Assembly (NCBI RefSeq): GCF_005144585.1 | Contig: NZ_SSMQ01000048.1 | Location: 1 to 64,000, forward strand | Direction: 5' to 3' | Source of the DNA: Polyangium fumosum | GTDB lineage: Bacteria > Myxococcota_A > Polyangia > Polyangiales > Polyangiaceae | DNA: 64,000 bases | Part shown: positions 42,701-50,799 of the stretch, piece by piece | How the letters are laid out: the number at the start of each line of letters is the position of its first letter | Numbering within the stretch: the stretch's first letter is position 1 | The notes under the pieces: generated by a model | Databases searched by the model: none | What the model saw: the letters and a program-made list of their open reading frames with translations, nothing else | Told to the model about the DNA's origin: nothing | Made by a program: the position numbers and the translations under genes

Positions 42701-44674
42701 GTGCAGCACTGGAAGGAGCCCTATTCGAAGTACAAGGAGAACTTCCCGCGGGGCGTGCACGTGGGCCTCGAGACGGGCCAGTACGTCTGGGCCTTTTACA
42801 ATGCGACGAACATCCCCACGAACAGCCTGCTGCGGGGCGCGCGCCTCGAGGAGGTCGTCGAGGAGGCGGCGGCGCTCGCGCCGGTGTGCAAGCTCGACAT
42901 CTCGGGCGGCTTCACCTGGATCGTGAACGCCGCTGCCCAGATCGCGCAGAACCTTTCCACTCCGTCCGCGCGCAGCGACAGGCTGGTGGGGGATTGGCTC
43001 GACATCGACGCCGTCCGGAGCACGGCGACCGCGATGGGCAACCGCGCCGTGCTGTTCTTCGCGGATAACTTCGCCATCATGCACGACGTCTTCCAAGGCC
43101 GTTACGCCGAGGCGGCGGAGGTGGCCCTCGGGGCCGAGCCCGACATCCCCTCGGTCAAGAGCTGGCACGTGAGCGTCGTCTATCACTTCTATGCCTCCCT
43201 GGCGCTGCTGCTGGCCGCGGAAGAGGCCACGCCCGAGGTGCGCGCGAGAAACCTGGCCCGCGCCGAGGCCTCCGCCGAAAAGCTCTCTTGCTGGGCCGAT
43301 CTGTGCCCGGACAACCACCGGCACCGCGCGCTCCTCTTGCGCGCCGAGATTGCCCGGGCCCGCGGCGAGCGCCTTTCGGCCGTCGATCTCTACGATGAGG
43401 GCATCGCGGCGGCGGCCGCGGGAGGTTTCGTGCAGGACGAGGCGCTCGGCAACGAGCTGTGCGCGCGTTATCACCTGCGCCTCGGAAAGCCGAAGGTCGC
43501 GCGCACGTACCTGCACGAGGCGCACGCGCTCTACGGTCAATGGGGGGCGGCCGTGGTGACGGAGCGCCTCGAAAAGAGCTTCTTCGCGCTCATGCCGCGC
43601 GCCGCCCACGGGCCGCACGTGGGCGCCAACGCAGGGGCGGAGGACGGGAACGCGCGGGCGCTCGACGTGCACGCGGCCATCAAGGCCATGCAAGCCATCT
43701 CCGGCGAGGTGGTGCTCTCGCGCCTGCTCTCGAGGCTCTTGCGGATCGCCCTCGAGAGCGCCGGGGCGACGCGGGGCATTTTGATCCTCAAAGAGAATGA
43801 CGATCTCTTGATCCAGGCCGAGGAAGAGCTCCAGCGCGGAAAGGTCACCCTGCTTGCGGGCGTGCCCCTGGATACGCGCGAGGATTTGCCCACGGGAATC
43901 GTGCATTACGTGGCGCGGACGGGCGAGAGCATGGTCCTCGGGGACGCGGCGAGCGCGGAGCCGTTCTCCGGCGATCGCTGGCTCGCGCAGGGCAAGGCGC
44001 GGTCGCTCCTGGCGGCGCCGGTGGGCAAGCGCGGGCAGATCGTGGGGGTGCTCTATCTCGAGAACGAGCTCGCCGCCTTCGCATTCACGCCCGATCGCGT
44101 GGAGCTCTTGCGGATGCTCTCCACGCAGATGGCGATATCCATCGAGAATGCGCTGCTCTACGCGAGCCTGGAGCGCAAGGTGGAGGACCGGACCCGGGCG
44201 CTCGAGGAGGCGCATGCGGAGATCGTGACCTTGAGCGACGAGCGCGAGCGCAGCCAGGCGGAGATGCTCGAGCGCAGCCATGCCCTCATCGCGCGCCAGG
44301 AAGAGCTCATCCGGGCACTCTCGACGCCCATCCTCCAGGTCTGGGACGGGGTCCTGGCATTGCCCCTCATTGGCGCGCTCGACGGCCCGCGGGCCGCGGA
44401 GATCACCGAGCGGCTGCTTTCGCGCGTGGCGAGCTCGGCGACGCGCTTCGCGATCATCGACGTGACCGGCGTGGACACGCTGGATGGGCAGGCGGCCGAA
44501 TTGCTGGTGCGCATCGGGCGCGCCGTGGAGCTGCTCGGCGCGCGGACGCTCATCACCGGGCTTCACGCGAGCGCCGCCCGCACGCTGGTCTCCCACTGCG
44601 TCGATCTGCGCGGGATCGAGACGCGCGCCAACCTGCGCGACGGGTTGCGGCTCTGCCTCCGGCGCCTTGCCTGA
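39797..44674 (+). CDS. Giant pseudokinase-AAA ATPase-TPR-GAF-STAS sensor
   Basis: A 1625-aa protein. Residues 1-270 have the Ser/Thr kinase fold with K36 kept, but the catalytic loop reads HRGLSAAS (G127 in place of the catalytic Asp, S132 in place of Asn) and DFG is SFG (145-147). It should therefore be a pseudokinase. A STAND/AAA ATPase follows (GYSGVGKS at 326-333, LVLFLDDLQWTD), then a long helical TPR-like region, a GAF domain (about 1290-1440) and a coiled coil. The C-terminal STAS domain resembles RsbR (IPLIGALDGPRAAEITERL type, IIDVTGVDTLDGQAAELLVRIGRAVELLGARTLITG), with both phospho-Thr positions present. It is a paralogue of the kinase at 2.8-8.7 kb, with STAS output replacing the histidine kinase. 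It is probably cytoplasmic and linked to a stressosome-like pathway. Confidence 0.9.
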   Translation: MTRLEDVTITEELARTARSRLFRGRRESDGLPVRVKVLRAESNRVADVASFKHDYQRLSRLHDPGVVRVHGFEPTGEGMALVLAEVEGEPLSARLTSPAGARALLDLAIPLTTALGAIHAAGVVHRGLSAASIVVDASGRPTIASFGADAALSREHDALYEPHFVVETLPFFAPEQTGRMNRGVDERSDLYSLGVIFYALLTGQLPFRSRDPLELIHAHLALAPERPSKIVFDVPPPLEAIVLRLLEKNPEDRYQSTKSLLADLEACRQRLRPEGGIDEFPLGALHENALLLLRNKLYGRENDVAELVASFERVLGQAREIVLVSGYSGVGKSSLVAEILKPLARARGYYITGKYDQLNREAPYSAILQAFDGLVRTILCESEGRVRAWKEALLAALGPNAPVVCEVLPSLAHVLGDLPPAPALGPLEAQNRFTLAMRRFVSVFARRAHPLVLFLDDLQWTDAASLRLLTTLLLDDSIEALFFTGAYRDNEVNVAHPLRTTLAELRKGGLGLREIVLGPLRIEHVKELLADSLRAPSPEGAAELVLQKTGGNPFFVRQLLRSLHEKGALEPGPDGSLGWSSLEAITAMPHMANVVDLMLDAIRHLPRVTQEALEIGAAIGSPFELRTLSIVAACAPEEAYGRLAPALEAGLVARAGEFYRFTHDKIQEAAYAMLAEDERVALHLRIGRLFSKKSDAQSLFDATGHLNSARALVQEAAELLALCKMNLAAAERAEGAAAFPAALRYLEHGIVLLPADAWDAHYDLALRYFMKKGEMEALCERHAQARETLGQAFTHARSRLERTQVRRLVMNAHVLTNDLLAALDEGLAALEPFGIHLPRFPSDEASSAELDATLAALEGRPIDSLVELPLLSDPEIMVLQDVLEDMLSPCYFVSPNNHAITVAKMVQQALAHGLSKHTIYAFVNFGMFLCVRGDIELGYQFGKLAVRVSERYPEKKSESMLCNMWGAFVQHWKEPYSKYKENFPRGVHVGLETGQYVWAFYNATNIPTNSLLRGARLEEVVEEAAALAPVCKLDISGGFTWIVNAAAQIAQNLSTPSARSDRLVGDWLDIDAVRSTATAMGNRAVLFFADNFAIMHDVFQGRYAEAAEVALGAEPDIPSVKSWHVSVVYHFYASLALLLAAEEATPEVRARNLARAEASAEKLSCWADLCPDNHRHRALLLRAEIARARGERLSAVDLYDEGIAAAAAGGFVQDEALGNELCARYHLRLGKPKVARTYLHEAHALYGQWGAAVVTERLEKSFFALMPRAAHGPHVGANAGAEDGNARALDVHAAIKAMQAISGEVVLSRLLSRLLRIALESAGATRGILILKENDDLLIQAEEELQRGKVTLLAGVPLDTREDLPTGIVHYVARTGESMVLGDAASAEPFSGDRWLAQGKARSLLAAPVGKRGQIVGVLYLENELAAFAFTPDRVELLRMLSTQMAISIENALLYASLERKVEDRTRALEEAHAEIVTLSDERERSQAEMLERSHALIARQEELIRALSTPILQVWDGVLALPLIGALDGPRAAEITERLLSRVASSATRFAIIDVTGVDTLDGQAAELLVRIGRAVELLGARTLITGLHASAARTLVSHCVDLRGIETRANLRDGLRLCLRRLA

Positions 44675-44716
44675 ACTGCCTGCGAGGAGCCGGTCTCCTG
44701 TCTCCTCCGCGGGGCT

Positions 44717-45619
44717 TCAGGATTTTCCGGCGCGCATCCGGTGGTGCGCCAGGCGGTCGCTCGTGCTCAGGGTCTCGGGATGACGCTCCCCCAGCGTCTT
44801 TTCTTGAAGGTCGAGCAGCCTCCGCGCGCACGCCTCCGCCTCCTCGTGTTTCTCCTGCACGGCCAGCATGTATTCGAGCAGGAACAACGATTTCAAATGG
44901 TCCGGGTGGCGTTCGCCCAGCGTCGCCTCTTTCAGGGCCGCCACCCTGCGTAGGAGCCCCTCGGCTTCGCCTGCATTCCCCTGCTTCTGCAAGACGCTCG
45001 CGAGCCCGCTCGCCGCCGACCAGAACGCGGGATGGTTTGGGCCCACCGCGCGCTCCTCCAGGACGAGCGCCCTCCGGTGGACCGCCACGGCCTCGTCCAC
45101 CTTGCCCCCGATGCCCAGCACACCGCCGAACAAGCCGAGCAGCGACCGATAAGAGGGCCTTCCGCCGTCCCGCGCGTCGTCCTTTTGGGAGAGGGCGCGC
45201 GAGAGGCTCACCTCGGCCTCCGCGTCTTTTTCGTATTTCCCGAGGACGTTCACGAGGACGTGCAGCGACGCCTCGGTCCGAGGCTCGTCGGGCCCCAGGA
45301 CCTTCTCGTGGAGCGCCAGCACCTCCCGGAGCAAGGCGACCGTTTCTTCGGGTCTGTCCTGGCTCGTCAGGACGGCCGAGAGGAGGTTCAGCGACACCGG
45401 ATAGGCGACATGGCGCGGGTCGAGCGCGTGGCCTTCGAGGGCCAGCGTTCGGCGCAGGAGCGCCTCGATCTCGGCGAACTTCCGTTGCACCAGGAGCGGC
45501 TCGACTTGCTTGACCAGCGCGGCGTCGTCCAGCGCGAAGGCCGCAGGTGCGCCCGTCGATGCTCGTTCCGTGGCGACCTGCTCCGTTTTTTTGCCCTTGA
45601 ACCAGTCGAAAATGCCCAT
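44717..45619 (-). CDS. Tetratricopeptide (kinesin-light-chain-like) repeat protein
   Basis: A 300-aa soluble helical protein (MGIFDWFKGKKTEQ) with about five TPR-like units of 42 residues. The pattern is EALLRRTLALEGHALDPRHVAYPVSLNLLS, VALLREVLALHEKVLGPDEPRTEASLHVL, VAVHRRALVLEERAVGPNHPAFWSAASGL and ACARRLLDLQEKTLGERHPETLSTSDRLA, typical of kinesin-light-chain-type TPRs. It probably mediates protein contacts. It is convergent with the giant pseudokinase, 42 bp apart. No partner is evident. Confidence 0.85.
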   Translation of the reverse strand: MGIFDWFKGKKTEQVATERASTGAPAAFALDDAALVKQVEPLLVQRKFAEIEALLRRTLALEGHALDPRHVAYPVSLNLLSAVLTSQDRPEETVALLREVLALHEKVLGPDEPRTEASLHVLVNVLGKYEKDAEAEVSLSRALSQKDDARDGGRPSYRSLLGLFGGVLGIGGKVDEAVAVHRRALVLEERAVGPNHPAFWSAASGLASVLQKQGNAGEAEGLLRRVAALKEATLGERHPDHLKSLFLLEYMLAVQEKHEEAEACARRLLDLQEKTLGERHPETLSTSDRLAHHRMRAGKS

Positions 45620-45984
45620 GGCGTAGCGAACCTACCCACAAATCCCCCCTCGGTTCAACCCGCGTCGTCCCGTACGACCCCGTCTCTCCGGCCGAAGCTG
45701 CGCGTCGCTCGATGGCGCCACCTCGCCAGGACGAGCAGGTTTCGGGCGCTCGTGGGTGCTCGGGCGTTCGAGGGGTGGCGGGAGACGGTGACGCGTGGGT
45801 GTTCGAAACGTTCGAACACCCTCGCGTCACGGTGACGCGTGGGTGCTGGGGCGGTTGGAGACGCAGAGGAGATGGTGGCACGTGGGTGTTTTGAACGTTC
45901 GAACACCCTCGCGTCACGTCGACGCGCGGGGGTCGCGACGTTTGAAGACGCCGGAGCCAAGCCGGCGGCGCTGCCCGTTGCCTG
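45620..45984. other. Gap with TTCGAA palindrome array
   Basis: This stretch upstream of the TPR gene contains no gene I can support. Its main content is tandem copies of the palindromic repeat listed next. The array is followed directly by element copy F. Confidence 0.6.
45788..45960 (-). repeat. TTCGAA-centred palindromic repeat array, locus 1
   Basis: The first unit (45788-45830) is a nearly perfect inverted repeat: a 20-nt arm starting GTGACGCGTGGGTG and ending TTCGAA, a 3-nt centre, and the mirror arm with one mismatch. A second unit (about 45872-45919) has one decayed arm (TTTTGAACGTTCGAA). The units are joined by a spacer containing GAGACGCAGAGGAGA, whose complement forms the spacer at locus 2 near 58.8 kb, so this array is an inverted relative of that one. 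Confidence 0.82.
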
Positions 45985-46139
45985 TTGAACCCCCCTCCAA
46001 GGTCTTGCCACGGGCCCGTTGGAAGAACTGCGCGCTGCGCAGTTCTTCCACCTTCGGTCCAGGCCGTGCCTGGTCCGGGTCGAGGGGCGGACAGCCCCCG
46101 CGGGGTCCGGGGCAGCGCCCCGGCGGCGCGACGCTCCCC
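45985..46139 (-). repeat. Four-hairpin 3' element, copy F
   Basis: On the minus strand, with its leading edge about 5 nt after the GDPD lipoprotein stop codon. Hairpin 4 has arms GGAAGAACTGCGC/GCGCAGTTCTTCC with loop AGC. Hairpins 1-3 match copy A, with GGCGGCGCGACGC at the leading edge. Confidence 0.85.
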
Positions 46140-46140
46140 G

Positions 46141-47352
46141 TCACGGGCTCAAACGGGCGCGTGCCTTCACGGCTTCGTCGGGGAAATCGCTGAAGACGCC
46201 GTCGATGCCGAGGCGGTAGAAGACATCGTATTCGCTTGCTGGGGTCGCCTTGTAGTCTCCGGCGAGGAACATCCCTTCGCTGCGGAACGTCCACGTGTGC
46301 ACGAACAGGCCCTTTCCGTGCGCGCGCGTGATGAGATCCGTTGGCGCCAGGGAGGTTCGATCGGCGTCGTCCACGGTGCCGTCGCCGTTGACGTCGTCGG
46401 CGGCGCCGTCGTTGTCCGCGTCCACGCCTTCCACCGACACGATGTATCGCTTCCACGGCGACACGCCGTCGGCATAACCTGCGAGGAATGCGAGACCTTC
46501 GTCGGTGAGCAGGTCTGCGAACGTGCGCGGGTCGTTCTTCTTGGCGAAATCGTACGGTTTGTCGTAGGGCGGCGCGAGCAGGATGGAGCCGTCCAGCGCG
46601 ACGCCGTCTGCGTCGATGAGCTGCACCAGGGGCAACGACGTCTTTTGCCGCAGGGCTTGCAGGTTTCCGACCTCGAAGGACTGGATGATCACCTTCGCGT
46701 TGGGGCCTGTGAGCCCGGCTTGGTCGAGGGCGGCGAGGAGTTTGTCTTCGAGCGGGAGGCCGAGCTCTTCGTGGTAGGTCGGGTGCTTCGTCTCCGGGTA
46801 GATGCCGATCACGCGCCCGGTTTCCTCGGACTTCGCCTTGGCGAGCGCGAGGACCTCTTCGAACGTCGGGATCTCGTACTTGCCGTTGTGCTCCTGCGGC
46901 CGGTAGCTGCGCGGCTGCACGGCGCGGAGCTGCTTGATCTCCGCCAGCGTGAAATCACTCGCGAAAAAACCTTCCACGGAGACGCCGTCGACGAGCTTTG
47001 TCGTCTTCCGGTCTGCGAACTCGGGTTTCGAGGCGACGTCGGTCGTCGAGCCGATCTCGGGCTCGTGGCGTGCGATGAGGTGGCCGTCCTTTGTGGCGAC
47101 GAGGTCTGGCTCGATGAAATCGGCGCCTTGCTCGATCGCCAGCGTGTAGCTCTCGAGCGTGTGCTCGGGCAGGTAGCCGGAGGCCCCGCGATGGCCTGTC
47201 ACGAGCGGCGCCTCGCCGTGCAGCGTCTTCCAGGGCTCGGGCGGGGTCGTCGCGGGAGGACGCGGGCTCCCGCCGTCGCCGCAGCCCACCACCAAGGCCG
47301 AGAGGAACACCCCGAGGAGGGCCGTACGCGCTTGGATGCTCGATGTCTTCAT
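46141..47352 (-). CDS. Glycerophosphodiester phosphodiesterase lipoprotein
   Basis: A 403-aa lipoprotein (Cys24 in ALVVGC). It is a GDPD TIM-barrel enzyme: VTGHRGASGYLPEHTLESY (H54, and H64 in PEHT), FIEPDLVATKDGHLIARHEPE (E81, D83, H96), YPETKHP, IIQSFE, and the C-terminal GIDGVFSDFPDEAV. It cleaves glycerophosphodiesters to glycerol-3-phosphate and an alcohol using a divalent metal. A calcium-loop-like insert (DADNDGAADDVNGDGTVDDAD, seen near residue 310) resembles dockerin or thrombospondin type 3 repeats and is unusual in this family. The ATG MKTSSIQ was chosen because ACGAGGAAAA lies just before it; an ATG five codons upstream is possible. Copy F of the four-hairpin element follows its stop. 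Confidence 0.92.
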   Translation of the reverse strand: MKTSSIQARTALLGVFLSALVVGCGDGGSPRPPATTPPEPWKTLHGEAPLVTGHRGASGYLPEHTLESYTLAIEQGADFIEPDLVATKDGHLIARHEPEIGSTTDVASKPEFADRKTTKLVDGVSVEGFFASDFTLAEIKQLRAVQPRSYRPQEHNGKYEIPTFEEVLALAKAKSEETGRVIGIYPETKHPTYHEELGLPLEDKLLAALDQAGLTGPNAKVIIQSFEVGNLQALRQKTSLPLVQLIDADGVALDGSILLAPPYDKPYDFAKKNDPRTFADLLTDEGLAFLAGYADGVSPWKRYIVSVEGVDADNDGAADDVNGDGTVDDADRTSLAPTDLITRAHGKGLFVHTWTFRSEGMFLAGDYKATPASEYDVFYRLGIDGVFSDFPDEAVKARARLSP

Positions 47353-47495
47353 GGTTTTCCTCGTCATGGATTGTATTCGTGTTGCCTTCGTGGATACGCC
47401 GATCTCGTTGGGGGGCGCGAGGATGCGCGGGCAAGTTGACGATCCTGCGACGGTCACGAAACACTCTGCCGCCTGCGCCGGAGCGTCGCCGGGGC

Positions 47496-48026
47496 TCACG
47501 TCCCGCCGCAGGCCTCGTACTCCGCCTTGCACGCGCCCATCGCCGCCTGCTGCGCGCACGGCGCGCAATCGCCCGTGATTCCCTCGCCGGCGCACTCCAC
47601 CTTGCACGCGTCGGCGCATACGCCTGCCGCGCAGATGCAGGTGATGAACGCGTCCGTCGGGGGAGCCTCCGCGGCCAGATCGCAGCCTTGCACGCATGGA
47701 CAGCAGATGCCGTCCCCCGGGCAACACCCGTCGCTGCGCCCCGCGGGGCACGTGCATTCGGCGCCCCCGAGCTCCGCCTTGCAAGGACCAAAGCCGCTGC
47801 CGTCGTCGAGGCACCACGCGATGCCCGGCGGGCTCACGGCGTGGCATGTGCACGAGGTGGTCTCGCCGGGAACACAAACCGTCCCGCCGCCGCCGCCGCC
47901 CGTGCCCGTCGCGCTCGTCGAGCTCGCCGCGGAACCGCCGCTGCCCGACGGGTTCGGGGCCTCCACGGTGGAGCCACAGGCGGCGAACACGGCCGTGATC
48001 AGAGCAAAAGCCAAAAAGGTTCGCAT
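47496..48026 (-). CDS. Cys-rich lipoprotein with Gly/Ser linker
   Basis: A 176-aa lipoprotein (MRTFLAFALITAVFAAC) with a GSGGSAASSTSATGTGGGGGG linker and a Cys-rich domain of about 120 residues holding more than 20 Cys, arranged as CTCHAV, GCCPGDGICCPCVQGCD and CICAAGVCADACKVEC. This is a disulfide-rich surface protein of unknown function, of a type common in myxobacteria. The start was chosen at the ATG that gives a standard lipoprotein signal; upstream ATG codons are not signal-like. It is co-directional with the GDPD gene downstream, 143 bp away. Confidence 0.78.
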   Translation of the reverse strand: MRTFLAFALITAVFAACGSTVEAPNPSGSGGSAASSTSATGTGGGGGGTVCVPGETTSCTCHAVSPPGIAWCLDDGSGFGPCKAELGGAECTCPAGRSDGCCPGDGICCPCVQGCDLAAEAPPTDAFITCICAAGVCADACKVECAGEGITGDCAPCAQQAAMGACKAEYEACGGT

Positions 48027-48086
48027 GGGGTCCCATACCACCGATCGCGACGCCTGCGGAATCCCTCTCAAGAGGCATTCCTCGGA

Positions 48087-48782
48087 TCACTTGCCGAGGA
48101 GCTGCGCGCGCATGTCGTCGAGCATCGTGCCGAGTCGCAAGGCCGCGGCTTCGACGGCTGCGCGATCCGGCGGCTCGGGCCGCTCGAATGCGTCGCGCAC
48201 CGTGGCGGCCAGGATGTCCGCTTGCCGCTCCAGCGTGGGCCCCTCGTGCGACGGGAGCTTCGATAGCAAAAACGAACCCGCCAGGATGGCCTCGATGGCG
48301 TGGGCCTGATCGGGGAGCGGGCGCTCCACGCGGATCAGCCCGTGATCCCGAAAGACCTGCAACATCCGGGTGAGGTGGTCCGCGAGCCCGAGGACGCGGG
48401 CCAAGGACGGCGCCGATCGGTCCGGCGCGAGCGCGCCCAGGATATCGGCTTCCTCTCCGAAAATGGCCCGCGCGAGCGGGCGCCCCGTGTGGAGCAGGAA
48501 CATCGAGCGAAACATCCGGTGCGGCAGCACCATCCTCGGCTCCTCGCGAATCTCGTGGATCTGCGCGTCGAGCATGGCGGCGACCTCGCGGCGCAAAAGC
48601 TCCATGAAGAGCGCCTCCTTGGACTTCCAGTGGAGGTAGATGGTGCCTTTCCCTACACGAGCACGACGCGCGATGTCGTCGATCGTGACCCGCTTGTAGC
48701 CCCACCCGAGGAGGAGCTCCTGGGCCACCACGAGGATCCGCTCGCCGCGCCCTCGGTGCTGCTCGTCATCCTGCGCCGCCAT
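48087..48782 (-). CDS. TetR-family transcriptional regulator
   Basis: A 231-aa regulator with an N-terminal TetR DNA-binding domain (ERILVVAQELLLGWGYKRVTIDDIARRARVGKGTIYLHWKSKEALFMELL, residues about 14-62) and a helical C-terminal ligand-binding domain. It is divergent from the PEP-synthase-like/MFS operon with 232 bp between. TetR proteins in that position usually repress the divergent operon and respond to the exported or modified compound. An imperfect palindrome in the gap (ATGACC/GGTCAT) is a candidate operator. Confidence 0.9.
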   Translation of the reverse strand: MAAQDDEQHRGRGERILVVAQELLLGWGYKRVTIDDIARRARVGKGTIYLHWKSKEALFMELLRREVAAMLDAQIHEIREEPRMVLPHRMFRSMFLLHTGRPLARAIFGEEADILGALAPDRSAPSLARVLGLADHLTRMLQVFRDHGLIRVERPLPDQAHAIEAILAGSFLLSKLPSHEGPTLERQADILAATVRDAFERPEPPDRAAVEAAALRLGTMLDDMRAQLLGK

Positions 48783-48836
48783 CGCGCCGCACTCTACAGC
48801 GACCCAAGGCGGAGGACCAACACCGACGGGTACTGG

Positions 48837-48861
48837 ATGACCAACTTTCCAAACGGGTCAT
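48837..48861. promoter_or_regulatory. Candidate TetR operator
   Basis: Inverted repeat ATGACC-N13-GGTCAT in the divergent gap, nearer the TetR start codon. It is a candidate only: 6-bp arms with a 13-bp spacer can arise by chance. Confidence 0.3.
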
Positions 48862-49014
48862 GGAGTCCTGGACAGCACGCCGGGGATCCCCTAGCCTCGC
48901 GATCGTCACGCTTCCGTAACGAGATCGTCACCGAGGAGCGAGGCGCCCCCTCGAACGAGAGCGAGCGGGTCCGGCTCCTCAGGCAATCGCTTCCATCAGG
49001 ACGAGGTGAAGGCA

Positions 49015-50799
49015 ATGAAGGTCCATCCGATGTTCGCCGACGTCAGGTTCGAACCACCCGGCCCCGGCCCGTGGGAGCTCGAAAATTCGCATTTCTCGCG
49101 CCCTGCGACGCGGTTCGGCGCGGACGCCCTGAAGGAGGGCATGCCGATCGGGTTCGCCAAGGGAATGGAGCGATACGGGCTTCCCATGAAAGGGATCAGC
49201 CTCGTCATGGTGAATGGCTTCGCCTACGCCCAGATGCAGCCTCTCGGCGTCCCGGCGGGCGTCGCGAGCCTGGGCAGCGGGCCGCCGCCGAAGCCCGTGA
49301 TGTGGCTCCTTTTCCGCCTGCATCCCCAGATCCGCGCGCGGTTCAAGCGATGCGAGCAGGTGTTCGAATCGAAGCTCTGGCGCGCGGATCTCGGGCACTG
49401 GGACAGGGTCGACAAACCACGCGCCATCGAGAAACACCTGGCCCTCCAGGCGATCGATCCGGCCTCGCTCGACCTCGGCGCGCTCCGGGAACACCTGAAG
49501 CGCACGCGGACGCACATGGCGGAGATGATCACGCTCCACCACGAATACAACTTCACGGTCATGCTGCCGACGGGCGATTACATCGCGCACGTCCGCGAAT
49601 GGACGGGCGTGAGCTCGGGCGAGGCGCTCGCGCTCTTGCGAGGCACGTCGCCGCTCGCCCGCGGCATCGCCATCGACGAGCTCGAAGCGCTGGCGAAGGC
49701 GCTCCGCGCAAGCGAGGAGGGGCGCCGGGTGCTCACGCGGCAGGGCGATGCGCAGGCCACGCTCGACGCGCTCGTGGCGATGCCGGGGGAGGTCGGGACG
49801 GCGGCGCGTGCGTACCTGGATCTCGTGCGGTGCCGGTCGATCGGATACGACATCTCGGACAAGACCGCGGGCGAGCTGCCGGACATGCTCGTCCGGGCGA
49901 TTCGAGCGACGGTCGAGGAGAACCGTGCGGACGACGCGCTCGCCACGCGTGACGCGAAGGAGCGGGAGATCCGCGCGCGCGTGCCGGCTGCACACCGGTC
50001 GCATTTCGACGAGCTGCTCGGCGAGGCGCGGCGCGTGAACCGGCTGCGCGACGAGCGAGGCATTTACGGCGATAGCTGGGGGACCGGGCTCGCGCGCAGG
50101 GCCGTGCTCGAAGTGGGGCGCCGGCTCGCCTCTGCCGGGAAGATCGAGGATCCCGAGCGCGCCACGGACCTCACGATCGACGAGATGGTCGCGCTCCTCG
50201 AAGGCCGCTCGGGCCCTTCTGCGGCGGAGCTCTCCAAGCGCGCGCTTTATCGAGCGACGATGACCCTCGACCACGCGCCGCCGTGGTTGAATGCGCCGCC
50301 CGGCGAACCACCGCCTCTCGACGTCTTCCCGGCCGCGGCGCGCCGCGCGATGAAGGCCATGAACGTGCTCATGGACGACATGACCGCGGAGCACACGAAC
50401 ACGAGCAAATCGCCCGAACCCGAAATCAAGAACGCCGCCGCGCGTGTCCAGGGCCTCACCATCAATGCGGGCGTGTACGAAGGAACGGCGCGTGTCGTGC
50501 TCGATCCTGCGGATTTCGGGCGAATCCAGAAAGGCGACGTGCTCGTGACGCGGTCGACCTCGGCCTATTTCAACGTCGTGCTCCCGCTGCTCGGCGCGAT
50601 CGTGACCGATCGGGGAGGGCAGCTCTCCCACGCGGCGATCGTGGCGCGCGAATACGGCATCCCCGGGATCGTCGGCACGAAGGCGGCGACGGCGACGATC
50701 CCCGACGGCGCGCGCGTACGCGTGGACGGTGAAACCGGCGAAGTGACGATCCTCGCCGCCGCGCCCGCGCCCTCGCTCGCGCCGGAGGTGGCGTTGTGA
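49015..50799 (+). CDS. PEP-utilising enzyme, His-domain subunit (rifampicin phosphotransferase-/phenylphosphate synthase-like)
   Basis: A 594-aa protein. Residues about 1-420 are a substrate domain (PPGPGPWELENSHFSRPATRF at the start, then helical) without an ATP-grasp fold. Residues about 480-585 are the mobile phosphohistidine domain of PEP synthase (ATIVTDRGGQLSHAAIVAREYGIPGIVGT type; predicted phospho-His H539). This layout equals the C-terminal two thirds of rifampicin phosphotransferase or the alpha subunit of phenylphosphate synthase. The ATP-binding part is a separate gene overlapping downstream (GTGA). I infer a two-subunit enzyme that phosphorylates a small molecule, with an ATP beta-phosphate donor. 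The ATG giving MKVHPMFADV has AGGTGAAGG before it; a GTG three codons earlier is possible. Confidence 0.85.
   Translation: MKVHPMFADVRFEPPGPGPWELENSHFSRPATRFGADALKEGMPIGFAKGMERYGLPMKGISLVMVNGFAYAQMQPLGVPAGVASLGSGPPPKPVMWLLFRLHPQIRARFKRCEQVFESKLWRADLGHWDRVDKPRAIEKHLALQAIDPASLDLGALREHLKRTRTHMAEMITLHHEYNFTVMLPTGDYIAHVREWTGVSSGEALALLRGTSPLARGIAIDELEALAKALRASEEGRRVLTRQGDAQATLDALVAMPGEVGTAARAYLDLVRCRSIGYDISDKTAGELPDMLVRAIRATVEENRADDALATRDAKEREIRARVPAAHRSHFDELLGEARRVNRLRDERGIYGDSWGTGLARRAVLEVGRRLASAGKIEDPERATDLTIDEMVALLEGRSGPSAAELSKRALYRATMTLDHAPPWLNAPPGEPPPLDVFPAAARRAMKAMNVLMDDMTAEHTNTSKSPEPEIKNAAARVQGLTINAGVYEGTARVVLDPADFGRIQKGDVLVTRSTSAYFNVVLPLLGAIVTDRGGQLSHAAIVAREYGIPGIVGTKAATATIPDGARVRVDGETGEVTILAAAPAPSLAPEVAL

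Noticed and set aside
40931-44596. Very long open frame on the minus strand opposite the giant pseudokinase
   Set aside because: Same reason: an antisense shadow of conserved coding sequence with low-complexity translation.
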